DNA of 64,000 nucleotides from assembly GCA_016718565.1 (NCBI GenBank), contig JADKCZ010000002.1:1-64000 (forward strand). Reading direction: 5' to 3'. A program made the translations under genes and the position numbers. This stretch comes from Anaeromyxobacter sp. GTDB taxonomy: Bacteria; Myxococcota; Myxococcia; Myxococcales; Anaeromyxobacteraceae. Under the pieces are notes generated by a model, which saw only the letters and a list, made by a program, of their open reading frames with translations, did not search any database and was not told where the DNA came from. Of the stretch, positions 45,690-52,467 are shown piece by piece (within the stretch, counting starts at the first letter, position 1; every line of letters begins with the position of its first letter).

Positions 45690-47306
45690 ATGGCCGGAGC
45701 GCGCGAGAAGCCCATCATCGGCATCGACCTCGGCACCACCAACGCCTGCGTGGCGCACGTGCGCAACCGCATCCCGCGGGTGGTCCCCACCGACCGCGGC
45801 ACGCTGATCCTGCCGAGCGTGGTGGCCCTCTCCGAGAAGGGCGACCTGCTGGTGGGCGGGGTGGCCAAGGACCAGCTGGTCACCAACCCCAAGAACACCA
45901 TCTACGGCGCCAAGCGGCTCATCGGCCGCAAGTGGAACTCGCGGGTGGTCCAGGAGCTGCGCAGCTACTACAGCTACGACATCGTGGAGGGGCCGGCCGG
46001 CGAGGCGGCGGTGCTGCTGGGCGGCAAGGTCACCACGCTGCCGGAGATCAGCGCCATGGTGCTGGCGCACATCAAGAAGATCGCCGAGGCCTTCCTGCAG
46101 AAGGACATCCCCGAGGCCATCATCTCGGTGCCGGCCTATTACTCGGACGCCCAGCGGCAGGCGGTGCGGCAGGCCGGCAAGCTGGCCGGCTTCGAGGTGA
46201 AGCGCATCGTCAACGAGCCCACCGCGGCGGCGCTGGCCTACGGCTTCTCGCGCGGGCTGGACCAGAAGATCCTGGTGTACGACCTGGGCGGCGGCACCTT
46301 CGACGTCTCGGTGCTGCAGCTCTCCGGCAACGTCTTCGAGGTGCTGGCCACCGGCGGCGACACCTTCCTGGGCGGGGTGGACTTCGACAACCGCATCATC
46401 GACTACGTCCTCGAGGAGTTCTGGCAGGGGCACAAGATCGACCTGGCGCAGTCGCCCATCGCCATGCAGCGGGTCAAGAACGGCGCCGAGGCGGCCAAGA
46501 TCGACCTGTCGCTCATCCCCAACGTGGTCATCGACCTGCCCTACATCGAGGAGAAGAAGGGGCGGCCGCTCGACATCCGGGTGCCGCTGTCGCGGGCGCG
46601 GCTCGACGAGCTGACCCGCGACCTGGTGGACCGGACCTTCGAGCTGTGCGACCAGGTGCTGAGCGAGCGCAGCCTGCGCCCCAAGGACATCGACGAGGTG
46701 ATCCTGGTGGGCGGGCAGTCGCGCATGCCGCTGGTGCAGGAGAAGATCCGCCAGCACTTCGGGCGGCCGGCGCGCAAGGGCGTCCACCCCGACGAGTGCG
46801 TGGCGCTGGGCGCGGCGCTGCTGGGCGACTCGCTCGACAGCATCGACTCGGTCACGCTGGTGGACGTGCTCTCCATGCCCATCGGCATCGCCACCCCCAC
46901 CAGCCACATGCGGCGGGTGCTGGAGAAGAACACCCCCATCCCGGCGGTCAAGTCGTTCCGGCTGCCGCCGCCGCGCGAGCCGGGCCAGCCCATCGAGATC
47001 GACATCTACCAGGGCGACTCGGACCTGATCATCGACAACGAGTTCCTCGGCTCCATCCGCCTGCCCGCCGCCGCCACCGGGCGGCGCATCGACTTCAAGC
47101 TCGACGAGGAGTGCCTGCTCAAGGTGAGCTTCGACGACCCGGCGCGCGGCATGACGGCGCTGGAGCTGGCCACCCGCGACACGCCGGAGGCGCTCAGGCG
47201 GGCGCTGGCCGACACCGCCACGGCGCGCCAGCAGGCGCAGGCGGCCGAGGCGGGCGCCGAGACGACCAAGCGCGGCGGCCTCTTCGGCTGGCTGAAGCGG
47301 GGGTAG
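45690..47306 (+). CDS. Hsp70/DnaK-family protein lacking the helical lid
   Basis: A 538-residue Hsp70 relative. The ATPase domain is complete: IGIDLGTTNACVA, VPAYYSDAQRQAVRQAG, NEPTAAALAYG, VYDLGGGTFDVSV and VILVGGQSRMPLVQ. A beta-sandwich substrate domain follows (about 390-500, including PIEIDIYQGDSDLIIDN). It stops where DnaK would continue with about 100 residues of helical lid and ends in a short GGLFGWLKRG tail. It is therefore probably not the main DnaK but a specialised chaperone. ATG 45690 is preferred to GTG 45672, as the family match begins there. It is followed directly by an SCP2-domain gene. Confidence 0.88.
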   Translation: MAGAREKPIIGIDLGTTNACVAHVRNRIPRVVPTDRGTLILPSVVALSEKGDLLVGGVAKDQLVTNPKNTIYGAKRLIGRKWNSRVVQELRSYYSYDIVEGPAGEAAVLLGGKVTTLPEISAMVLAHIKKIAEAFLQKDIPEAIISVPAYYSDAQRQAVRQAGKLAGFEVKRIVNEPTAAALAYGFSRGLDQKILVYDLGGGTFDVSVLQLSGNVFEVLATGGDTFLGGVDFDNRIIDYVLEEFWQGHKIDLAQSPIAMQRVKNGAEAAKIDLSLIPNVVIDLPYIEEKKGRPLDIRVPLSRARLDELTRDLVDRTFELCDQVLSERSLRPKDIDEVILVGGQSRMPLVQEKIRQHFGRPARKGVHPDECVALGAALLGDSLDSIDSVTLVDVLSMPIGIATPTSHMRRVLEKNTPIPAVKSFRLPPPREPGQPIEIDIYQGDSDLIIDNEFLGSIRLPAAATGRRIDFKLDEECLLKVSFDDPARGMTALELATRDTPEALRRALADTATARQQAQAAEAGAETTKRGGLFGWLKRG

Positions 47307-47307
47307 G

Positions 47308-47742
47308 GTGGAGTTCGGCTCGCGCCCCTGGTGCTCGGCGGTGGTGGCGGCCCTGAACGCCCAGCCCGGGCTGGCGGCGGCGCTGGCCGGGCTGGCCCCC
47401 GCCCTGGGGCTGGTGGTGGAGGCCTCCCCCGGCTTCCCGCGGCCGCTGGCCGCCTGGGGCCGGCAGGAGGGCGGCCGCATCATCGAGTGGCGCCTGCTGG
47501 ACGACGAGGACGAGCTGCTGGAGCTGGAGCCGGCCTACCTGCTGCGCGCCCCCTACGCCACCTGGAAGGCGCTGCTGCGCGGCGCCGACCCGGTGCGGGC
47601 GGCGCTCACCGGCCAGGTCCGCGTCACCGGGGACCTCGAGGCGCTGGTGCGCCGGGCCGGCCACCGCGCGGTGGCCGACGCCGCGCTGGCCTCGGTGGCC
47701 ACCGAGTTCCCCGACGAGGCCGGAGGTGGCCGTGAGGCGTGA
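47308..47742 (+). CDS. SCP2 sterol-binding-like domain protein
   Basis: A 144-residue small soluble protein whose centre (GRIIEWRLLDDEDELLELEP, then YATWKALLRGADPVRAALTGQVRVTGDLEAL) is the usual lipid-binding SCP2 fold pattern. Such domains bind hydrophobic ligands. GTG 47308 is just after the Hsp70 stop with only one base between, so the two are likely co-translated. It overlaps the coiled-coil gene at its end. In proteobacteria an SCP2 protein (UbiJ) and a coiled-coil protein (UbiK) assist quinone synthesis; a parallel here is only a thought. Confidence 0.7.
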   Translation: MEFGSRPWCSAVVAALNAQPGLAAALAGLAPALGLVVEASPGFPRPLAAWGRQEGGRIIEWRLLDDEDELLELEPAYLLRAPYATWKALLRGADPVRAALTGQVRVTGDLEALVRRAGHRAVADAALASVATEFPDEAGGGREA

Positions 47743-48040
47743 GCTGCCGGGCCTGCAGGCCCTGCTGCAGGAGGCCACCACGCTGGCGGCCCAGGCCGCC
47801 GGCAAGGTGCTGGCCGACCCGCGGGGCCAGGAGGCGGTGGCCCGCGCCGTCGGGCTGGCGCAGCGCACCCTGCAGCGGCTGGAGGCGCTGCAGGCCGAGG
47901 CCATGAAGGCCGCCGGGATCCCAGGCCGGCAGGACTACCAGGAGCTGGCGAAGCAGCTGGCCCGGGTCAAGCGCAAGGCCCGCGAGCTCGGGAAGAAGCT
48001 GGAGGAGCGGCGCGACGCGAGCGGTGCGCGCGAGCGTTGA
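47732..48040 (+). CDS. short coiled-coil protein, unknown function
   Basis: A 102-residue highly helical protein, probably amphipathic throughout, with heptad-like Leu/Ala spacing from residue 8 to 60 and again in the Lys/Arg/Glu-rich end (about 70-95). There is no signal peptide or catalytic motif. GTG 47732 is chosen over GTG 47726 because GGAGG at 47722-47726 sits 5 nt before it. It overlaps the SCP2 gene by 11 nt. Its stop TGA forms part of the TTGACA box of the tRNA-Val promoter. I do not recognise the family. Confidence 0.6.
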   Translation: MRRELPGLQALLQEATTLAAQAAGKVLADPRGQEAVARAVGLAQRTLQRLEALQAEAMKAAGIPGRQDYQELAKQLARVKRKARELGKKLEERRDASGARER

Positions 48041-48065
48041 CAGCGGGAAGGCCCGTGGGCATACT
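48037..48065 (+). promoter_or_regulatory. promoter of tRNA-Val
   Basis: A perfect TTGACA at 48037-48042 and CATACT at 48060-48065 are spaced by exactly 17 nt. Transcription would start about 14 nt before the tRNA. The -35 box overlaps the stop codon of the preceding gene. Confidence 0.75.
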
Positions 48066-48085
48066 CCGCGCCCTCTCAAGCAGCC

Positions 48086-48157
48086 GGGCGCTTAGCTCAG
48101 TGGTAGAGCATCGCCTTCACACGGCGAGGGTCGTAGGTTCAAGCCCTACAGCGCCCA
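48086..48157 (+). tRNA. tRNA-Val (anticodon CAC)
   Basis: The 72-nt cloverleaf has acceptor arms GGGCGCT (48086-48092) and AGCGCCC (48150-48156) and an anticodon stem TCGCC/GGCGA. The loop TTCACAC has CAC at 48118-48120, and GGTTCAAGCCC forms the T-arm. The discriminator is A48157. CCA is not encoded. It reads GUG. Confidence 0.95.
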
Positions 48158-48165
48158 AGAAGCAG

Positions 48166-48207
48166 AGCAGGGGGTCGGCGGAGAAGCTGGCCCCCTGCTT
48201 CTTTCTT
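48166..48207 (+). terminator. intrinsic terminator after tRNA-Val
   Basis: A perfect 9-bp stem, AGCAGGGGG (48166-48174) with CCCCCTGCT (48191-48199), has a 16-nt loop and is followed by TCTTTCTT. It is 8 nt after the tRNA end. Confidence 0.75.
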
Positions 48208-48271
48208 GAGCCTTCGCTGGGGTGGAAGGATTCAGCGGCGGGGCATACCCAGGGTGCGATAGGCTGCCGGC

Positions 48272-48844
48272 ATGATTCGAGCGATCGCCACGCTGGTGTG
48301 CTGCCTTGGAGCGGTCCAGGTGTTGGCGGGGGAGCCGGCGGACGTACCACCGCCCGCCTGGAGGGAGGCTCGCTGGGGCATGGCCCCAGCAGAGGTACTC
48401 GCCGCGTTCCCTGGCGAGGCCCGGAGTCCCTTGAAGCCGAACTGGGCCGACGACGGGCCGGTCCTGGCCGAGATCCCAAGCTTCGAGATCGGTGACGGCA
48501 GCTACAAGGTCTATTTCGTCTTCACGAAAGAGAAGCTTGCCAGGATTCTGGTCGCGGCGCGGTCGCTTGCCGAGCCCGAGGCGGTCGGTCGGTATGACTT
48601 CCTGCTGAAGATGCTTTCCGGTCGGTATGGTGCCCCTGAGGCCTGCTCGACAGATGACAAATCGAAGGGTGTGATCAGGAACGTCCAAGTCCACTGCAAC
48701 TGGAGCGCGCCATCATCCAAGGTGACGCTCGCTCAGTCCCTCATCGCCCCTAAGCAGCACCTTGCCCTGGGGATAGCCACACGCCCGTTCAGTTTGACCA
48801 TCTTCTACTCCCCGCCTGAACCGATGAAGCCGCTGGCGCCATAG
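48272..48844 (+). CDS. secreted protein of unknown function, atypical composition
   Basis: A 190-residue protein with a signal peptide (residues 3-19, ending VLAG-EPA). The mature part has alternating charged and aromatic segments (EARWGMAPAEVLAAFPGEA near the start, YKVYFVFTKEKLARIL in the middle) and two Cys residues in the last third that could pair. The opening resembles small periplasmic proteins that measure a WGMs-E-V pattern, but I cannot name the family. Codon use is visibly less G/C-ending than in neighbouring genes, suggesting recent acquisition or low expression. TAGGCT lies 6 nt before the ATG. Confidence 0.6.
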   Translation: MIRAIATLVCCLGAVQVLAGEPADVPPPAWREARWGMAPAEVLAAFPGEARSPLKPNWADDGPVLAEIPSFEIGDGSYKVYFVFTKEKLARILVAARSLAEPEAVGRYDFLLKMLSGRYGAPEACSTDDKSKGVIRNVQVHCNWSAPSSKVTLAQSLIAPKQHLALGIATRPFSLTIFYSPPEPMKPLAP

Positions 48845-48940
48845 CGATGGATGGCGTCTGCCTGGGCACGGCCCAGGCCAGGCAGCGACTTGCGAGGTCG
48901 CAGGCCAGCCCGTCCCACCTCGTGGCAGCCCAGCGTGGCG

Positions 48941-49385
48941 CTACCTGGGCGCGACAGGGCGGGCGTAGTCCTCGGCGACGGCGGTGTAGGGGTATCGGAA
49001 GGTCCTCGATGCCGCTGGCCTGAACGGTGTCTTCCAGCGCGACACGGCCTCGACCATGCAGTCGATCGACTTTCGGGTCCTCCAGCGTGGTCTCGACCAC
49101 GCGGGCGCCCTCCACGCCGCCATCCGGGCGAATGCTGAACTGAATGACAGTGCGACCCGACGAAGGCGTCTTGGTCCGCACGAAGGCCCGGTGACACAGG
49201 ACGAGGTCGTCGGCCTTCGTCAGGGCAAAGAGCGAAACGGAGTTCTTGTCAGGCTCGGCTGGGAACTGGGTGGCGTCAGGGACCGGGAGGGGCGGGTAGA
49301 ACCTGAGGGGCCTGGCGCAAGACGAGGAGCCGATCAGGAGCGCCGGGAGCACGAGGAACCAGGCGGGAGGCGGTGGAGAGCGCAC
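48941..49385 (-). pseudogene. AgmX/TonB-type C-terminal domain lipoprotein, frameshifted
   Basis: From GTG 49385 the frame gives a lipoprotein signal (LPALLIGSSSC, Cys23) and a domain with VIQFSIRPDGGVEGARVVE, the strand pattern of TonB/AgmX-type C-terminal domains of myxobacteria. At about 49068-49075 the expected continuation (IDCMVEAVSRWKTPF, then the YPYTAVAEDYA end) lies in another frame, ending at 48941. Skipping a single G in AAAGTCGATCGAC restores the full domain. As sequenced, the first frame runs on into unrelated residues down to 48789. The cause may be a sequencing error or decay; the patch is less G+C-rich than its surroundings. The gene would have linked envelope energy or motility systems to a surface partner, but this is inferred from the fold only. 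Confidence 0.6.
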
Positions 49386-49764
49386 AGTGGGTAAATACCC
49401 CAGGAATGCCTGGCGGCCCACCAGCGCGGAGCGGCAGCACCTCGAGAGGTGGCACGGAGGTGGGATAGATGCGGCGGGAAAAACTAGGACCCGCGGCCTG
49501 CTGCGGAAGTCCGTGCGGGGGGGGCGCGTCGGGGTCGCGCAAGCCGCGGGTCCTGGGAACAAGGTACAGCAGGCCGTCCCGGGCGCCATGTGGCGGATGA
49601 CACATCCGCTCGAATCCGCGTCGGATAGGTGCTTTGGCGGAGCGCGGAAGCCCTGTCAGCTTGCCTTCCTGTGCTGGCGTTGCCTTCGTCGCACTGGCCT
49701 TGCTAGAAACGACACCCCCTCGGGGCCTGCCGTCCAGCCAGGCGCCTCCCACCACGACGAGTCC
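49386..49764. other. 379-bp non-coding region with long inverted repeat
   Basis: This divergent intergenic region lies between the broken lipoprotein gene and the FGE-like gene. It holds the 12-bp inverted repeat at 49486-49554. The rest has no recognisable gene; an open frame across it in phase with the FGE-like gene lacks any domain and has mixed base composition. Confidence 0.5.
49486..49554. repeat. perfect 12-bp inverted repeat, candidate structured RNA
   Basis: AGGACCCGCGGC (49486-49497) and GCCGCGGGTCCT (49543-49554) can form a 12-bp stem around 45 nt. Inside, GCGCG and CGCGC around TCGGGGT and a small CGG/CCG pair could form side stems, giving a branched fold. There is no poly-U on either side, so it is not a simple terminator. 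Confidence 0.45.
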
Positions 49765-50751
49765 GTGCCGCTGACCAACCTCCCTCGCCGCAGCCCGAGC
49801 CGTGCCCCGAGTCCGCGCGCCGCGGCGGGTTCGCTCCGCTGGCTGCTCGGCGCCGCCCTGGTCGCGGCCGCGGCGGCGCCGTCCACCGCCTCGTCGCAGG
49901 GCTGCCCGGAGGGGATGCGCCTGGTCCCCGGGGGCCGCTTCACCCTGGCCGACGGGAGCGAGGTGGCCTCGGTGCAGGCGACCTGCCTCGACGAGTCGGA
50001 GGTGACCGCCGGCGCGTACGCCGCCTGCGTGGCCCGCGGCGCCTGCCCGGAGGCGGGGGTGCGCTGCGGCAAGTCGGCCACCTTCGGCGCCCCGGGCCGC
50101 GAGGGCCACCCCGTCAACTGCGTGGCCTGGACCGACGCCGACCGCTTCTGCCGCGCCCACGGCAAGCGGCTCCCCACCGAGGCCGAGTGGGAGTGGGCCG
50201 CCCGCGGCCGGCTGCGCGGGCTCACCTACCCGTGGGGCGAGGCGCCGCCGGCGGACCGCGCCTGCTGGGACGGCGCCGGCAACTCGCTCGGCAAGGGCGG
50301 CCGGAACCAGACCTGCCCGGCCGGCGCCCACCCGGCCAGCGACAGCCCGGACGGCTTCCACGATCTCGGCGGCAACGTGCGCGAGTGGACGGCGTCGCGC
50401 ATCGGCAAGGACCGGGTGGTGCGCGGCGGCTCCTGGGGCGACAGCCTGCCGGAGTTCCTGGCGGCCGGCTTCCGCGGGATGAACGCGCCCGACGAGCGGT
50501 TCGAGATCACCGGCTTCCGCTGCGCCGCCGACCCCGGCGCGCCCGTGCCCGCGGGCGCCGGGCCGGCGGTGCTCCCGCCGAGGCCGCCGATACGCGACAT
50601 CCCGCCGCCGCCGGTGCTGGCCGCCAGCCGCACCCCGCTGACCCCTTCGCCTGCGCCCGCACCTGCGCCGAAGGACCCCGCCGCGCCCAGGCCGGCCTTC
50701 GAGCTCGGCGAGATCCGGATCCTGTCGCTGCCCGGCGCGGACCGCCGATGA
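49765..50751 (+). CDS. secreted formylglycine-generating-enzyme (sulfatase-modifying factor) domain protein
   Basis: A 328-residue protein starting at GTG 49765, with a basic N-terminus and a signal helix (about 28-42), then the FGE/SUMF1 fold. Blocks are GMRLVPGGRFTLADG, DESEVTAGAYAAC, VNCVAWTDADRFCRAHGKRLPTEAEWEWAARG, YPWG, DLGGNVREWTASR, VVRGGSWGD and GFRCA. The paired active-site cysteines expected in a true formylglycine-generating enzyme near the C-terminus are absent (the segment reads AAGFRGMNAPDERFE), so it is probably a binding or structural member. Many Cys residues suggest disulfides. A Pro-rich tail of about 70 residues follows. It overlaps the next gene as ATGA. Confidence 0.75.
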   Translation: MPLTNLPRRSPSRAPSPRAAAGSLRWLLGAALVAAAAAPSTASSQGCPEGMRLVPGGRFTLADGSEVASVQATCLDESEVTAGAYAACVARGACPEAGVRCGKSATFGAPGREGHPVNCVAWTDADRFCRAHGKRLPTEAEWEWAARGRLRGLTYPWGEAPPADRACWDGAGNSLGKGGRNQTCPAGAHPASDSPDGFHDLGGNVREWTASRIGKDRVVRGGSWGDSLPEFLAAGFRGMNAPDERFEITGFRCAADPGAPVPAGAGPAVLPPRPPIRDIPPPPVLAASRTPLTPSPAPAPAPKDPAAPRPAFELGEIRILSLPGADRR

Positions 50752-51428
50752 GCGCTGCGGCTCCGGCCCGGCCCATCGCGGTCCTGCTCGACCTGGACGG
50801 CACCCTGGTGGACACCGTGCCGTTCATCCTGGCCGCGGTGCGCCACGCCTTCCAGGGCTACGGCCGGTGCCCCACCGACGCCGAGTGGATCGCCGGCATC
50901 GGCACCCCGCTGCGCGACCAGCTGGCCTCCTTCGCCCGGCAGCCGGACGACGTGCCGGCCCTCTTCGACCGCTACCGCGCCTACTGGCTCCAGCACCACG
51001 ACGCCATGACGCGCCTGTTCCCCGGGGCGGGGGAGGCGGTGCGGGCCCTGCGCGCGGCCGGCCACCCGCTGGCCATCATCACCGCCAAGATCGAGGCGGG
51101 GGCCGAGCGGACGCTGCGCCACGTGGGGCTGCGCGATCAGGTGGACCTGGTGGTGGCGGCCGACACGGTGGCGCGGTGCAAGCCCGACCCCATGCCGGTG
51201 CGCCACGCGCTGGAGCGGCTGGGGCGCACCCCGGCCGAGGCGGTGATGATCGGCGACTCCAACCACGACCTGGCGGCCGGGCGGGCGGCCGGGACGGCCA
51301 CCGCCGGGGTGCTGTGGGGCGCGGCCTCGCGCGAGGTGCTGGCGCCGCTGGCGGACCACCTGCTCGACGACCCCAGGCAGATCGTGCCGCTGGTGGCCCG
51401 CCTGCAGGCGGCCCGCCCCGCCGGCTGA
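50748..51428 (+). CDS. HAD family hydrolase, phosphoglycolate phosphatase-like
   Basis: A 226-residue HAD phosphatase. Motif I is LLDLDGTLVDT with the nucleophile Asp near residue 15 and the helper Asp two residues on. Motif II is IITAK, with Thr in place of the usual Ser or Thr. The motif III Lys is in RCKPDPMP and the motif IV acidic pair in IGDSNHD. A cap of about 70 residues separates I and II. It resembles phosphoglycolate phosphatase (Gph) and PPi-cleaving PpaX types; substrate cannot be fixed. The start overlaps the FGE-like gene stop by 4 nt. Confidence 0.88.
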   Translation: MSAAAPARPIAVLLDLDGTLVDTVPFILAAVRHAFQGYGRCPTDAEWIAGIGTPLRDQLASFARQPDDVPALFDRYRAYWLQHHDAMTRLFPGAGEAVRALRAAGHPLAIITAKIEAGAERTLRHVGLRDQVDLVVAADTVARCKPDPMPVRHALERLGRTPAEAVMIGDSNHDLAAGRAAGTATAGVLWGAASREVLAPLADHLLDDPRQIVPLVARLQAARPAG

Positions 51429-51460
51429 GCGCCGCCCGCGCGCCCGGCCCCGGCGGCTGC

Positions 51461-51466
51461 TAAGGT
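51461..51466 (+). promoter_or_regulatory. TAAGGT -10-like hexamer before pheA
   Basis: TAAGGT ends 8 nt before ATG 51475; no Shine-Dalgarno lies between. It is part of the recurrent near-leaderless pattern. Confidence 0.3.
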
Positions 51467-51474
51467 GCCGCCCC

Positions 51475-52299
51475 ATGCGCGTCGCCTACCTCGGCCCCCC
51501 CGGCACCTTCAGCGAGGAGGCCGTGGCCCGCTGCGACCTCGCCGGGCCGGAGGCGCCGCTCCCCTGCGCCTCCTTCTCCGAGGCCTACGAGGCCGTCCTG
51601 TCGCGCGGCGCCGACGGCGCCCTGCTCCCCATCGAGAACTCCCTGGAGGGCGCCATCGGCACGGTGCTCGACCTGCTGGTGCACCGGCCCGGGCCGCTCA
51701 TCCGCCGCGAGGTCCTGCTGGCGGTGCGCCAGCACCTGCTGGTCCGCCCGGGGACCCGCCTGGAGGAGGTGCGGCGCGTCCTCTCGCACCCCCAGCCGTT
51801 CGGCCAGTGCGCCGGCTTCCTGCGCACCAGGCTCCCCGGCGCCGCGCTCGAGCCCACCCACTCCACCGCCGACGCCGCCCGCCAGGTGGCCGAGGGGGCC
51901 GCCGGCGCGGCCGCCATCGGGTCGCGCGCCGCCGCCACCCGCTACGGGCTCGAGGTGCTGGTCGAGTCGATCCAGGACACCGAGGAGAACACCACCCGCT
52001 TCGTCCTGCTCACCGGCGCCGACGAGGCGCCGACCGGCCGGGACAAGACCAGCGTGGCCTTCACGCTCGACCGGGACCGCCCGGGCGGCCTCTACGAGGT
52101 GATGGGGGAGTTCGCGGCACGCGGCATCAACCTGTCGCGGGTGGAGAGCCGGCCGCTCAAGCAGGCGCTGGGTCACTACGTGTTCTTCATCGACTTCGAG
52201 GGGCACCGCCTCGATCCGGCCGGGGCCGCGGCGCTGGAGGGCGTTCGGGCCCGGGTCCACCGGCTCTACCTGCTCGGATCGTACCCGCGCGGGGCGTGA
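51475..52299 (+). CDS. pheA: prephenate dehydratase
   Basis: A 274-residue enzyme that converts prephenate to phenylpyruvate in phenylalanine synthesis. The catalytic domain has VAYLGPPGTFSEEA, ALLPIENSLEGAIGTVLDLL and NTTRFVLLTG with the conserved Thr-Arg-Phe. The C-terminal ACT domain (about 190-270) includes RPGGLYEVMGEFAARGINLSRVESRPLKQALGHYVFF, whose ESRP element binds phenylalanine for feedback control. There is no chorismate mutase domain, so it is the monofunctional type. A TAAGGT hexamer lies 8 nt before the ATG. Confidence 0.95.
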   Translation: MRVAYLGPPGTFSEEAVARCDLAGPEAPLPCASFSEAYEAVLSRGADGALLPIENSLEGAIGTVLDLLVHRPGPLIRREVLLAVRQHLLVRPGTRLEEVRRVLSHPQPFGQCAGFLRTRLPGAALEPTHSTADAARQVAEGAAGAAAIGSRAAATRYGLEVLVESIQDTEENTTRFVLLTGADEAPTGRDKTSVAFTLDRDRPGGLYEVMGEFAARGINLSRVESRPLKQALGHYVFFIDFEGHRLDPAGAAALEGVRARVHRLYLLGSYPRGA

Positions 52300-52467
52300 G
52301 CCGGGATCCGCCCAGGTCACGCCCGGAGTACGGCCTCCGAACCGAGCAAGGTGCTGGCGAGACCACGCAAACCCATGTACAACGCCGTTTCCGGTGCAGC
52401 GCAGTACCCGATCGCCGTTCCATCACGTCATGCCACCTCGATTCGCAGGGTGGGGGAGAACACACCG

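Noticed and set aside
47308..48040. Assignment of the SCP2 and coiled-coil pair as ubiJ and ubiK
   Set aside because: The fold resemblance is loose, no ubi gene is in the window, and this lineage is expected to use menaquinone; kept only as an idea.
49387..49764. N-terminal extension of the FGE-like protein
   Set aside because: The extra 126 residues contain no domain and would bury the signal peptide that starts after GTG 49765.
48136..49765. Attachment-site duplication for an island at tRNA-Val
   Set aside because: I looked for a second copy of the tRNA 3' end (TAGGTTCAAGCCCTACAG) downstream and did not find one; no integrase is present.
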